Source of the DNA: Gammaproteobacteria bacterium
GTDB lineage: Bacteria > Pseudomonadota > Gammaproteobacteria > UBA12402
DNA length: 14,063 nucleotides
Assembly: GCA_028282395.1 (NCBI GenBank)
Contig: JANQHY010000116.1
Span: forward strand, 1 to 14,063
Reading direction: 5' to 3'
Shown: positions 7,632 to 12,635 of the stretch, piece after piece
Numbering within the stretch: position 1 is the stretch's first letter
Layout: each line of letters opens with the position of its first letter
Notes under the pieces: generated by a model
What the model saw: only the letters and a program-made list of their open reading frames with translations
The model's database searches: none
What the model was told of the DNA's origin: nothing
Made by a program: the position numbers and the translations under genes

Positions 7632-7773
7632 ATCACCAACAGGTAGGATGACTATCCTTCCTCACCCATACCAACTGATATCGGGCTATTTTGCTGAAAT
7701 GGTCGTCCACTCCAAGAAAATTCTGACGCAGTTAAATCAAAGCGATTGAACATTGCGTAATTTCTGACTAAAT

Positions 7774-7818
7774 TGTTAAATAACGTCTCCTCTGTTGAGG
7801 CAGATGGGCAACCCACCT
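7774..7818 (-). promoter_or_regulatory. Tandem hairpins followed by boxA-like sequence in the ssb leader
   Basis: On the minus strand hairpin AGGTGGG-TTG-CCCATCT (7818-7802) and hairpin CCTC-AACA-GAGG (7800-7789) are followed 4 bases later by GTTATTTAACA (7784-7774). That differs from the rrn boxA GCTCTTTAACA at two of eleven positions and continues ATTTAGTCAG, like E. coli rrn ATTTATCAGA. boxA recruits NusB/S10 to make polymerase terminator-resistant. The plus-strand leader has the same layout. Confidence 0.5.
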
Positions 7819-8027
7819 TTCGACTAAACTGAACAAACTGTAACAATAGTGGCACTGTGGCATCTATTAATGTACAACTTTGTGCTGAGCATATTAAACA
7901 CCTACGCTAAAACATCAGCATAATGGCATTTAACATGTAAGATCATCGATCAGGACGCAACATTCTGCTAAAGAGTTGCAGCAGGCTAAATGATTGTAAC
8001 CCGGTATACACCAGATCAATGCTTTTG

Positions 8028-8074
8028 CCCAACTCACCAGAATGAGGTTCACGACACGATTGGGTGACAGTGAC
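8028..8074 (-). ncRNA. Conserved nested hairpin downstream of the minus-strand hammerhead
   Basis: On the minus strand the outer stem CCCAA (8064-8060) / TTGGG (8032-8028) encloses a bulge containing TCGTGA and an inner hairpin CTCAT (8046-8042), loop TCTG, GTGAG (8037-8033). The plus-strand copy at 9254-9306 keeps the TGTCAC, TCGTGA and CCTCATTC..TGAGT blocks while the outer-stem sequence differs but still pairs. Confidence 0.65.
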
Positions 8075-8136
8075 ACTTGTAGCAGACCCTTTAGGTTTCA
8101 TTGCTCTTTCGGGCAACTCATCAGTACTACTTTAGT
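8075..8136 (-). ncRNA. Type I hammerhead self-cleaving ribozyme (ssb leader)
   Basis: All core elements are present on the minus strand. Stem I 5' strand GTAGTA (8130-8125); core CTGATGA (8124-8118); stem II GTTGC (8117-8113), 8-base loop with GAAA, GCAAT (8104-8100); core GAA (8099-8097); stem III ACC/GGT (8096-8094 with 8088-8086); cleavage-site C at 8085 in a classical GUC triplet; stem I 3' strand TGCTAC (8084-8079). Stem I extends by ACT/AGT beyond an AAA/A internal loop. Cleavage is predicted between 8085 and 8084. Stem III is short (3 bp plus a possible U-G pair), as in some natural type I hammerheads. A good promoter ends about 5 bases upstream, so the ribozyme would lie at the very 5' end of the transcript. 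Confidence 0.88.
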
Positions 8137-8141
8137 CTTGC

Positions 8142-8170
8142 ATTAAACTACTTTCTGTTAATGGTGTCAA
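8142..8170 (-). promoter_or_regulatory. sigma70 promoter immediately upstream of the minus-strand hammerhead
   Basis: On the minus strand TTGACA (8170-8165), a 17-base spacer and TTTAAT (8147-8142, 5 of 6 consensus) place the start near 8135, at the 5' edge of the ribozyme. A further TATAAT (8206-8201) upstream has no good -35. Confidence 0.75.
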
Positions 8171-8234
8171 CTTTTTCCTAATAAATATTGATTAGATAAG
8201 ATTATATGTGAGTATATTCTGTAGAAACCTTATT

Positions 8235-8248
8235 CCTAAATATTTAGG
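8235..8248. repeat. 14-bp perfect palindrome CCTAAATATTTAGG
   Basis: Perfect palindrome three bases beyond the stop of the XRE pseudogene and upstream of the ssb leader promoters. It could be an operator, for example of the former antitoxin-like regulator, or chance in AT-rich DNA. Confidence 0.35.
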
Positions 8249-8251
8249 ACA

Positions 8252-8461
8252 TCAAGCTGCCTTTTTATCATCTCGGACGAACGTTATTTTAATATCAACA
8301 TTAGAAAGCAGTGACACTAACTTATCTATTGTAAATAATTCAATATGTCCTTTTAATAACTTATTTAAACGAGGTTGGTCAATTTTAAACCTCTTGGCTG
8401 CCTCAGTTTGGGTTCATTTGTTTTTCTTGATGTATTTTTCTATGTTGGCTGCTTCAAACTG
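8252..8461 (-). pseudogene. HigA-like XRE/HTH_37 antitoxin-type regulator, broken by a TGA and truncated at the N-terminus
   Basis: The minus-strand frame reads QFEAANIEKYIKKNK, then TGA (8416-8414), then TQTEAAKRFKIDQP, RLNKLLKGHIELFTIDKL and VSLLSNVDIKITFVRDDKKAA before its stop at 8254-8252. TQTEAAKRFKIDQPRLNKLLKG is a textbook helix-turn-helix of the HigA-2/HTH_37 kind, in which a Trp or Leu normally precedes TQ, so the TGA most simply replaces a TGG. A second stop (TAA, 8464-8462) lies just before the fragment, and the usual N-terminal helix is missing, so the gene is dead or remnant. No intact toxin partner is adjacent. It lies downstream of the 152-residue gene on the same strand. Confidence 0.75.
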
Positions 8462-8467
8462 TTAACC

Positions 8468-8536
8468 AATTATCAATAACGTTTTTTTGCTATGGTAATA
8501 TCCTTCAGACTTTCTAAGCTTAGGTTATTGACAATT
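8468..8536. repeat. Imperfect inverted repeat flanking a 43-bp segment
   Basis: AATTATCAATAAC (8468-8480) and GTTATTGACAATT (8524-8536) are inverted copies, 12 of 13 matching. The right arm covers the stop codon of the 152-residue gene, and the segment between separates it from the XRE fragment. It may be a long-range hairpin or the ends of a small insertion. Confidence 0.35.
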
Positions 8537-8983
8537 AATGTTTTTTATGGATATATTGTCAATTCCATTTTCCTCAAATTCCCGTGCATAGCACTTCTTT
8601 GCAACGGTTAGCTTCTGCAACCGCTCTTCCGACTCTAGTTTTAAATAAGCGTCTAGCCCCATTCCATTAACAACATCACGTTCTGCCAGTCGGTCAATTA
8701 ACTCATGCCAAAAATTATTGTCTTCAAAAGGCAGAATATACGACTCTTGCAGATCATCTTCAAAATCTGCCGTCTCGTAATATTGATCGGTTTTTTCATC
8801 ATAGAGAATGTAATCTTCTGCTTCCATTACTTGATAGTATGATAGGATTTTCTCACGTAGCTGCTCATGCTCATCGTCTTTATTCGTGCGACCCCCTGCC
8901 GTCGACGAAATCATCCAGTCTGCTAAAAATAAAACGGTTAACAGATGCCTATACTCTTCTTTAGTTAATTCAATTTTTATCAA
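8525..8983 (-). CDS. Conserved hypothetical acidic protein, 152 residues
   Basis: Soluble, acidic protein without signal peptide or membrane span. The N-terminus IELTKEEYRHLLTVLFLADWM resembles, from memory, a widespread family of about 150-residue hypothetical proteins in proteobacterial genomes and plasmids that begin with an xLTxEEYxxLL motif and a following ADW; no function is known. The middle (residues 50-95) is rich in D, E and Y. The start is TTG at 8983, supported by AGGAG with a 7-base spacer; no in-frame ATG is nearby. It lies between a gene remnant upstream and the XRE pseudogene downstream, in an eroded stretch of the accessory region, but is itself intact. Confidence 0.75.
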   Translation of the reverse strand: MIKIELTKEEYRHLLTVLFLADWMISSTAGGRTNKDDEHEQLREKILSYYQVMEAEDYILYDEKTDQYYETADFEDDLQESYILPFEDNNFWHELIDRLAERDVVNGMGLDAYLKLESEERLQKLTVAKKCYAREFEENGIDNISIKNINCQ

Positions 8984-8998
8984 AATAATCTCCTGCTC

Positions 8999-9112
8999 TT
9001 AGTGAATTTTACCACTACCTTCTTTAAATTTTTTCCAGGACAAAGGAATATTACCTGTTAGTATGCCATCCACCCCTGAATAATAAGCTATTACCATCAA
9101 TTTTGATACTGT
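8999..9112 (-). pseudogene. C-terminal remnant or very small ORF upstream of the 152-residue gene
   Basis: The minus-strand frame is open from 9112 to the stop at 9001-8999 and reads TVSKL MVIAYYSGVDGILTG NIPLSWKKFKEGSGKIH. An ATG at 9097 would give 32 residues, but there is no ribosome site before it and a stop lies just upstream. The composition is protein-like and the stop is 15 bases before the next start, so this looks like the tail of a decayed gene in the same operon. I do not recognise it. Confidence 0.3.
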
Positions 9113-9142
9113 TTATACCCATTTAAAAATAGAAAAGATACG

Positions 9143-9158
9143 TATAATCCGTTATAAT
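9143..9158 (+). promoter_or_regulatory. Tandem TATAAT -10 boxes upstream of the plus-strand hammerhead
   Basis: Two perfect TATAAT hexamers (9143-9148 and 9153-9158) lie 36-51 bases before the ribozyme. No good -35 is visible at the right distance, so strength is uncertain. Transcripts would start near 9155-9165, 30-40 bases before the hammerhead. Confidence 0.5.
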
Positions 9159-9193
9159 ATCACCTTATCTTTATGTAAGATGATGATTATTTT

Positions 9194-9253
9194 AATTAAG
9201 TAGTACTGACGAGTTGCTGTGATGCAACGAAACACGTGATGTTTACTACAATT
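9194..9253 (+). ncRNA. Type I hammerhead self-cleaving ribozyme (leader of the 9821 gene)
   Basis: Complete consensus on the plus strand. Stem I 5' strand GTAGTA (9200-9205); core CTGACGA (9206-9212); stem II GTTGC (9213-9217), loop TGTGAT, GCAAC (9224-9228); core GAA (9229-9231); stem III ACA (9232-9234), loop CGTGA, TGT (9240-9242); cleavage-site T at 9243; stem I 3' strand TACTAC (9244-9249), perfectly complementary to GTAGTA. Stem I continues as AATT/AATT (9194-9197 with 9250-9253) beyond an AA bulge that, with loop II, could form the activating tertiary contact. Cleavage is predicted between 9243 and 9244. The cleavage triplet is GUU rather than GUC, and stem III has only 3 bp, so activity may be slower than in the minus-strand copy. 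Confidence 0.88.
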
Positions 9254-9306
9254 GTCACGAACCGCCCTCCGTATCGTGAGCCTCATTCCGATGAGTGTTT
9301 TTGGGC
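9254..9306 (+). ncRNA. Conserved nested hairpin downstream of the plus-strand hammerhead
   Basis: Outer stem GCCC (9264-9267) / GGGC (9303-9306), a bulge carrying TCGTGA, and inner hairpin CTCAT (9282-9286), loop TCCG, ATGAG (9291-9295). TGTCACGA (9253-9260) could alternatively pair with TCGTGA (9274-9279). Its blocks match the minus-strand copy at 8074-8028, with pairing kept where the bases differ (A-T in one copy, G-T in the other). Confidence 0.65.
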
Positions 9307-9327
9307 CTTAAAGGTGAACTTTACCTG

Positions 9328-9346
9328 TATAATGGATTAATCCATT
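9328..9346 (+). promoter_or_regulatory. 16-bp perfect palindrome overlapping a TATAAT
   Basis: AATGGATTAATCCATT (9331-9346) is a perfect palindrome that overlaps a TATAAT hexamer at 9328-9333. This suits an operator over a second promoter inside the leader, but no matching -35 is visible. Confidence 0.35.
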
Positions 9347-9586
9347 TAACTTCTGATCGCTAGCAATGCCAGCCATCAAAAGATAGTAAAGATCCCTTAC
9401 ATAAGATTACTTCCTCTCACTGTTTTATGGGACAACGAACCATTTAATAGAGAGATCATCAATTAGGTAAGTTTCTACTCTGATGAAGTCTTATGCACAG
9501 CACAAAAGGATGTTATTTCTCATGTCTTTTAAACACAATCGTCTTTGTCTTGTCTGATTGTTTCTTATGAAACAGTAGATAGTGGA

Positions 9587-9656
9587 AGGTCGTTGACCTC
9601 ATTGAATCGCTTTGCGGTTCAATGCTGTTTATCAGCATGGTTGTTCTTTAACAATT
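9587..9656 (+). promoter_or_regulatory. Hairpin stack and rrn-type boxA antitermination signal
   Basis: Three small hairpins lie in a row: AGGTC-GTT-GACCT (9587-9599); an 11-bp stem CATTGAATCGC / GCGGTTCAATG with loop TTT (9600-9624, one G-U); and ATGCTG-TTTAT-CAGCAT (9622-9638). Three bases later comes TGTTCTTTAACA (9642-9653), one mismatch from rrn boxA TGCTCTTTAACA, followed by ATT as in rrn leaders. rRNA leaders also place a hairpin (boxB) just before boxA. This is a probable Nus-dependent antitermination site ahead of the terminator at 9721. Confidence 0.7.
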
Positions 9657-9720
9657 GTACTTATGCGTAAACTTTCTTTCTGGCTTTTTCTGGCCTGGAA
9701 TTAGCGCACGCTATTTGGTT

Positions 9721-9748
9721 GAAAAGGATTAATTCCTTTTCATTTTTT
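9721..9748 (+). terminator. Terminator-like hairpin in the leader of the 9821 gene
   Basis: Stem GAAAAGGA (9721-9728) / TCCTTTTC (9734-9741) with a 5-base loop, followed by six Ts (9743-9748). The stem is AT-rich, so intrinsic termination may be partial. It sits between boxA and the gene. Confidence 0.6.
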
Positions 9749-9753
9749 GATAA

Positions 9754-9780
9754 CCCGCTAGGGAGATCCTTCTCTGCGGG
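9754..9780 (+). promoter_or_regulatory. GC-rich hairpin before the Shine-Dalgarno of the 9821 gene
   Basis: CCCGC (9754-9758) pairs with GCGGG (9776-9780), and GGAGA (9762-9766) with TCTCT (9771-9775), separated by a 3-base bulge. It ends about 28 bases before the ribosome site and could protect the mRNA or act as a second stop signal. Confidence 0.5.
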
Positions 9781-9820
9781 GCATCTCTTTTAGCACTCAA
9801 TAATTTTTAGGAGAGAAATT

Positions 9821-10528
9821 ATGTCAGGAAAAAAAGCAACTTACTCTTTTAATGGACCATCATCTGAACCGCTCATTTTACTTATTCATCATGATAATAA
9901 GGAAGAGAATAAAGATGATGACTCCCCAGAAAATGCAGCAAAGTATTTTTGGGAATTAAATCGACAGATTGTAAAGGATATGATACTACACCCCTCTCGT
10001 GTATTCGCTCCAAAAAAAGCGGACATGGCAAGCCGCTTTTGTATAGCGATTGCCAGAATGGGCAAAAGGTATGAATTTATCAATGATCATCAAGGTGAGT
10101 ATCATGGCTTTATCAAATACCGCTATGAGATGAATAGCCAAGGTGAATTGATAGTTCGTGATTTATCGAAATCAACTGATGACCAAGATTACTTTATTTC
10201 TGAAGGGGACTATGCTAAGTTCATTAATAAGTTTGGTAAAGATAGCGTAAGAAAGGGAAAAAATGATAATATACTTCATCCAATAAGTGATAAAGTAATA
10301 GAAAAGTCATTTGCTACAGTTCCTTACCTAACTATCGCTGACGTTAAAGCAGTCATTGCTGATATTTCCGCAACAGTGAGAAGCATTCCTGATCGATATG
10401 AATTAGGTCAAACTGTTGTGGGCATTGGAAGCTCTGTTCAGGCCAAACGCGAGAGAAAATACTATGTTGAACTTTTAGAACTATGGAAAAAAGAACTAAA
10501 AGATTTAATGTTATTTAAAAGAGCATAA
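9821..10528 (+). CDS. Unrecognised soluble protein, 235 residues, behind a ribozyme/boxA leader
   Basis: I do not recognise a family. No signal peptide or membrane span. The N-terminal 45 residues are acidic and polar (NKEENKDDDSPENAAK); the remainder is mixed and lysine-rich. Residues 60-110 contain FAPKKADMASRFCIAIARMGKRYEF and a YHGFIKYRYEM segment that looks like beta strands of a small domain. A helical C-terminal stretch (about 175-235, ending ELLELWKKELKDLMLFKRA) is charged. The start ATG at 9821 has AGGAG with a 7-base spacer. It is monocistronic, ending just before a strong bidirectional terminator. It is expressed divergently from the ssb operon with which it shares its leader design, so the two transcripts are probably controlled together. 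Confidence 0.8.
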   Translation: MSGKKATYSFNGPSSEPLILLIHHDNKEENKDDDSPENAAKYFWELNRQIVKDMILHPSRVFAPKKADMASRFCIAIARMGKRYEFINDHQGEYHGFIKYRYEMNSQGELIVRDLSKSTDDQDYFISEGDYAKFINKFGKDSVRKGKNDNILHPISDKVIEKSFATVPYLTIADVKAVIADISATVRSIPDRYELGQTVVGIGSSVQAKRERKYYVELLELWKKELKDLMLFKRA

Positions 10529-10537
10529 GACAATTGG

Positions 10538-10566
10538 AAAAAGGCGGGGATTTCTCCGCCTTTTTT
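10538..10566. terminator. Strong bidirectional intrinsic terminator
   Basis: AAAAAGGCGG (10538-10547) pairs with CCGCCTTTTT (10556-10565) around an 8-base loop with further partial pairing, followed by T runs on either strand. It ends the 9821 gene and can also stop transcription arriving from the convergent Sel1-repeat gene. Confidence 0.9.
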
Positions 10567-10651
10567 ATACCTAGTTAAAATTAAAGAATCCGAAAAAAGC
10601 ATAGACTTTATGATAGTAGCTTTTTCTCTTTTATACGTCATCAGCGTTCCT

Positions 10652-10666
10652 AAGTAAGGATTACTT
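10652..10666. repeat. Small inverted repeat AAGTAA-GGA-TTACTT
   Basis: A 6-bp stem with a 3-base loop lies just beyond the end of the Sel1-repeat gene on the minus strand. No T-tract follows, so it is not a standard terminator; it could stabilise the mRNA 3' end. Confidence 0.35.
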
Positions 10667-10684
10667 GACAGCTATGCATCGTCT

Positions 10685-12586
10685 CTATTGCCAGCACATT
10701 TCAACGAATTTTTTCTCGATCTCTTTTGAAGTTCTACGTTGGCTTCGACTCATATTTAGCGGTTGGCCTAAAGACTTACTCACCATATATCTTGCATAAT
10801 TGGCAGCTTGTGCTGGGGTATATTTTAAGAACCCTTCATCACCGACATCTGCATTGGCTTGATCTGGTAGCATTAAAACAGCATATCTATAGTATTTCAT
10901 TGCCATTTGTGGATTCTGTGCTACGCCTGCTCCCTTCGCATACAGCCTTCCTAAATCATGGATTGCACAACGCTGATGATGTGCTGCCGATCTTTTTAGC
11001 CAGTAGGCTGCTGCTGAGTAGTTCTGTTTTACCCCTTTACCTCTTTCATAATGAAAGGCGATATTGTACATTGCTGTTACATCACCTAATTCAGCAGCTT
11101 TTTTATAGAGTTGCAATGCCTTAACATGGTCAGGCTTAACGCCAATCCCATTATTGTACATTACTCCCAAATTAGTAAAGGCGTCAGCGTAATTCTGTTT
11201 GGCAGCTTGTTCATACCAATAGATAGCCTTAGCTGGCTGTTTTGGTAGAATACCGTGGTAGCCCTCTAAATACGCTGTCGCTAAATTATATTGCGCCTCC
11301 GCATCACCCGCCTCTGCTGCTTTCGTTAACCAAAACAGACTTTTTTGATAGTCTCTTTCGACAAAATGGCCTTCATCATAGAACCCTGCAAGCCCTAGTT
11401 GTGCATCAACATAGCCCGAGTTGGCAGCACGTGTTAGCCAATTGATACCTTTTTGAATATCCTGTTTGGTACCTATACCATGAAGATAAGCAACCCCTAT
11501 TAATGTTTGCGCGTGAAGATTATTTTTTTCAGCTAGTTGTTTTATGAATAAGAATTTTTTTCTTAAATACGTATGCGCTACATTCAAATAGGCTCTTGCC
11601 TCAACACTGTACGGTGCTGCTGTTTTCAGTACGGTTATCGCCATATGATAATGCTCTTGCTCGATATAGACCCTTCCCAAGAGAATTTGTGCGTCAGTAT
11701 CACCTTGCACAGCTTTTTGTTTGAGTTGAACAATATAATTTTTGACAAATTTACTAGGTGAGTTTGCGTGAGAAACAACATAGTTCTGTAGAGAGACCTT
11801 ATCAGGTGAGTTATGATTTAACGAATTCGCCGCACTTTCTCTGGCTTTTGTAGCGTACCTGGCAGATGAAGATGATGCTGTACGCTTTTCAGCAACAGAG
11901 AGTTGGTGTTGTGTCAACATACAGTATGTCAATACACTCGCCCACTCTTTTGTATTTTTTACCGAAAGATATGCTTGCAAATCAGATTGATAAAGGTGCA
12001 TGCAGATATTGAGTGGCTGGGCTAATTCTCTGGAGCAAAATTGCGAATCATTATTGAACTGATGCTTTAAAAAGCGAGTACTCGCCAAGCACAACAGTGG
12101 TGTGCCATTCCTCTCTATGTATGAGAGCATTCTTTTTTCATTCGCCTGAAATGTATCTGCCGATTGCACAGTTAGATGACTATGCTTCTTCTCAACGCTA
12201 TTACTTTTGGCAACATGAAGTTTATATCGCTCTAGGGAACAGGCTGCAATGACTGATGACCAATGTACCCGATCTGCTTTTGCCAAATATTGTGGAAATT
12301 TTGCCTGGTAATCCGTGATACAAGCTGCACTCAATGGTTGCAGTTGCTGAGAGCAGGCCTCAACACTATTATCAAAATAACGACTCAGGAGAGTTGGAAC
12401 TCTTTGGCATAGCGCTGGAACTAATATATTTTTTTTAAGGATCATAATAAATTGCGCTTTGGTCAAACTTACAGGTGGGCGAGATGACAAGGTTGATGGC
12501 TCAGCGCGTAGATTTGTTGTAATAAAAAGGCTTATGACGATAAATAGACAACCTTGAACGCGTTTTGTAAGTTTTAAGTGCGGCAT
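10685..12586 (-). CDS. Secreted Sel1-like repeat protein with duplicated cysteine module
   Basis: From the ATG at 12586 (633 residues; AGGA upstream) the protein begins with a Sec signal peptide, MPHLKLTKRVQGC plus a hydrophobic core, probably cut after NLRA. I prefer this to the ATG at 12619, which has no ribosome site and would extend the signal. The N-terminal half (about residues 55-230) is two copies of a module with four cysteines at identical spacing (18, 11, 27). The C-terminal half, from about residue 355, has six Sel1-like/TPR repeats such as AQYNLATAYLEG, AFTNLGVMYNNGIGV and AMYNIAFHYERGKGV. Sel1-repeat proteins are protein-binding scaffolds; secreted ones in Legionella (EnhC, LpnE) affect cell-wall homeostasis and host entry. 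A periplasmic or exported binding role is an inference. Confidence 0.9.
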   Translation of the reverse strand: MPHLKLTKRVQGCLFIVISLFITTNLRAEPSTLSSRPPVSLTKAQFIMILKKNILVPALCQRVPTLLSRYFDNSVEACSQQLQPLSAACITDYQAKFPQYLAKADRVHWSSVIAACSLERYKLHVAKSNSVEKKHSHLTVQSADTFQANEKRMLSYIERNGTPLLCLASTRFLKHQFNNDSQFCSRELAQPLNICMHLYQSDLQAYLSVKNTKEWASVLTYCMLTQHQLSVAEKRTASSSSARYATKARESAANSLNHNSPDKVSLQNYVVSHANSPSKFVKNYIVQLKQKAVQGDTDAQILLGRVYIEQEHYHMAITVLKTAAPYSVEARAYLNVAHTYLRKKFLFIKQLAEKNNLHAQTLIGVAYLHGIGTKQDIQKGINWLTRAANSGYVDAQLGLAGFYDEGHFVERDYQKSLFWLTKAAEAGDAEAQYNLATAYLEGYHGILPKQPAKAIYWYEQAAKQNYADAFTNLGVMYNNGIGVKPDHVKALQLYKKAAELGDVTAMYNIAFHYERGKGVKQNYSAAAYWLKRSAAHHQRCAIHDLGRLYAKGAGVAQNPQMAMKYYRYAVLMLPDQANADVGDEGFLKYTPAQAANYARYMVSKSLGQPLNMSRSQRRTSKEIEKKFVEMCWQ

Positions 12587-12635
12587 AGTATATTTTCCTA
12601 TATTGTTCGTCTTTAACATTGCTAAATTTTTAGCG

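Larger units (their letters stand above)
7567..8136 (-). other. Long structured 5' leader of the ssb operon
   Basis: About 570 bases of probable untranslated leader. Reading on the minus strand it holds the hammerhead ribozyme (8136-8075), a conserved nested hairpin (8074-8028), a stretch of small inverted repeats (for example GCAAC/GTTGC around 7980-7956), tandem hairpins plus boxA (7818-7774), a terminator-like hairpin (7631-7592) and the ssb Shine-Dalgarno. A 67-codon frame inside it (7855-7652, GTG start) lacks a ribosome site and overlaps these RNA motifs, so I do not call it a gene. Confidence 0.6.
9159..9820 (+). other. Long structured 5' leader of the 9821 gene
   Basis: More than 600 bases without a credible gene on either strand. 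In order it holds the hammerhead (9194-9253), the conserved nested hairpin (9254-9306), a 16-bp palindrome (9331-9346), about 240 bases in which I see no clear element (9347-9586), a hairpin stack and boxA (9587-9656), a terminator-like hairpin (9721-9748), a GC-rich hairpin (9754-9780) and the Shine-Dalgarno AGGAG (9809-9813). The order matches the ssb leader on the opposite strand. Confidence 0.6.

Noticed and set aside
7652..7855. 67-codon minus-strand frame with GTG start upstream of ssb
   Set aside because: No ribosome binding site, no recognisable family, and it coincides with tandem hairpins and a boxA-like sequence that match the layout of the other leader. More likely untranslated leader, though a short peptide cannot be excluded.
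8208..8465. 85-codon plus-strand frame
   Set aside because: It is the antisense of the XRE pseudogene, whose helix-turn-helix is clear on the minus strand.
9471..9575. Possible third hammerhead: CTGATGA at 9480-9486 with TCTACT before it and GAAACAGTAGA about 80 bases later
   Set aside because: There is no stem II between CTGATGA and GAAA and no stem III or cleavage triplet in register; only an incidental TCTACT/AGTAGA complement.
10630..10660. CTGATGA on the minus strand (10644-10638)
   Set aside because: No stem II followed by GAAA in register; not a hammerhead.
10726..11124. 132-codon plus-strand frame opposite the Sel1-repeat gene
   Set aside because: The minus strand encodes regular Sel1 repeats; the plus frame has no ribosome site or recognisable domain.
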